A stretch of DNA of 7,365 nt, from NCBI GenBank assembly GCA_905479845.1, contig CAJQOB010000070.1, positions 1 through 7,365 on the forward strand, given 5' to 3'. Under the pieces are notes generated by a model. It had not been told where the DNA came from. It saw only the letters and a list, made by a program, of their open reading frames with translations, and ran no database searches. The stretch comes from an uncultured Flavobacteriales bacterium (GTDB taxonomy: Bacteria > Bacteroidota > Bacteroidia > Flavobacteriales_D > Crocinitomicaceae). The position numbers and the translations under genes were made by a program. Positions 6,895 to 7,365 of the stretch are shown here, in pieces; the stretch's first letter is position 1; the number at the start of each line of letters is the position of its first letter.

Positions 6895-7365
6895 CTACTC
6901 GCTTACTCCTTCTTCATACATTTCCTCCATCATACGGATTAACTCTTCCTTTTCGACAAGCGCTTCTGGATCTTCAAACTCAGCGTAAAAAGGGTATACT
7001 TTTTCGACATCAGCCTCTATAACCGATGCATCTTCGGATTCCACCGCTTCGTTTACGATTCCCAAAAAGGTCATGTTGAGTTTCGTTAGTACAAACTCTC
7101 CGTGAAGTTCTTCGAGGTTCGATAAATCACTCAAAAAGGATTTCATCGAAACATGATCAACATCTGTTACACCAATACAGAAAACGAGAAATTCATTTTC
7201 ATCCTTTAAATCTGGTTCTGGATACTTTTCGAGAAACTCAGCTAAAACAGGATCAACATCTCCATCACTGTTCAACAATTCAATAACATATTCCGCCAAA
7301 AATTCGCGTTCACGTTCTCCGGCTTCATACCTCTCAGTTAATTGATAAAGTGCGGTCGTCTCAGG
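6895..7365 (-). CDS. Unrecognised highly acidic protein, 5' end beyond the right edge
   Basis: This minus-strand frame stops at 6895-6897 (TAG) and stays open to the right edge, giving 156 visible residues. A TTG at 7297-7299 could be taken as a start, but the frame continues in protein-like sequence (ETTALYQLTERYEAGERE) upstream of it, so I treat the gene as truncated by the window. By my count it has about 43 Asp/Glu against 10 Lys/Arg, so it is strongly acidic. It lacks a hydrophobic segment in the visible part and is probably soluble. The C-terminal end (VEKEELIRMMEEMYEEGVSE) is likely a helix. I do not recognise a family and see no catalytic motif. It converges on the T9SS-domain gene with only three bases between stops and no terminator between them. 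Confidence 0.8.
   Translation of the reverse strand, partial: PETTALYQLTERYEAGEREREFLAEYVIELLNSDGDVDPVLAEFLEKYPEPDLKDENEFLVFCIGVTDVDHVSMKSFLSDLSNLEELHGEFVLTKLNMTFLGIVNEAVESEDASVIEADVEKVYPFYAEFEDPEALVEKEELIRMMEEMYEEGVSE

Overview
The window comes from a member of the Bacteroidota, probably an aquatic or marine flavobacterium-like lineage. Three things point there: a SusC/RagA-type TonB-dependent outer membrane protein with an N-terminal carboxypeptidase-regulatory-like domain, a protein ending in a type IX secretion (T9SS) type A sorting domain, and gene starts that lack Shine-Dalgarno sites but have upstream sequences resembling the Bacteroidota TTG / TAnnTTTG promoter. Base composition is AT-rich throughout. 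Genus-level assignment is not supported by what can be read here.

Layout. Positions 1-2408 (minus) hold a SusC-like gene that runs off the left edge and is broken by an apparent one-base deletion near 1766. Positions 2409-2927 are a divergent, AT-rich intergenic region. From 2928 a plus-strand series follows: kbl (glycine C-acetyltransferase, 2928-4118), a GNAT acetyltransferase one base later (4120-4626), an AlkD-like DNA alkylation repair protein (4690-5373), and two bases later an unrecognised two-helix membrane protein (5376-6011). Positions 6012-6504 have no intact gene. They hold a long inverted repeat with an internally folding centre (about 6078-6239), a start-less coding remnant (6209-6394) overlapping its right arm, and a clear intrinsic terminator (6411-6450). 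A small secreted protein that is almost nothing but a T9SS sorting domain follows (6505-6891). A very acidic, unrecognised protein converges on it from the right edge (6895 to beyond 7365, minus).

How the genes relate. kbl plus GNAT and alkD plus the membrane protein look like two short transcription units, judged by spacing of 1 and 2 bases. A promoter-like sequence inside the 3' end of the GNAT gene could separate them. kbl serves threonine breakdown or glycine formation, but its usual partner tdh is not in view. The SusC-like gene would normally be paired with a susD gene, which would lie beyond the left edge. I see no complete new multi-gene system. The least explained parts are the 6078-6239 palindromic element with its attached coding remnant, the nearly cargo-free T9SS protein, and the AlkD/membrane-protein pair.
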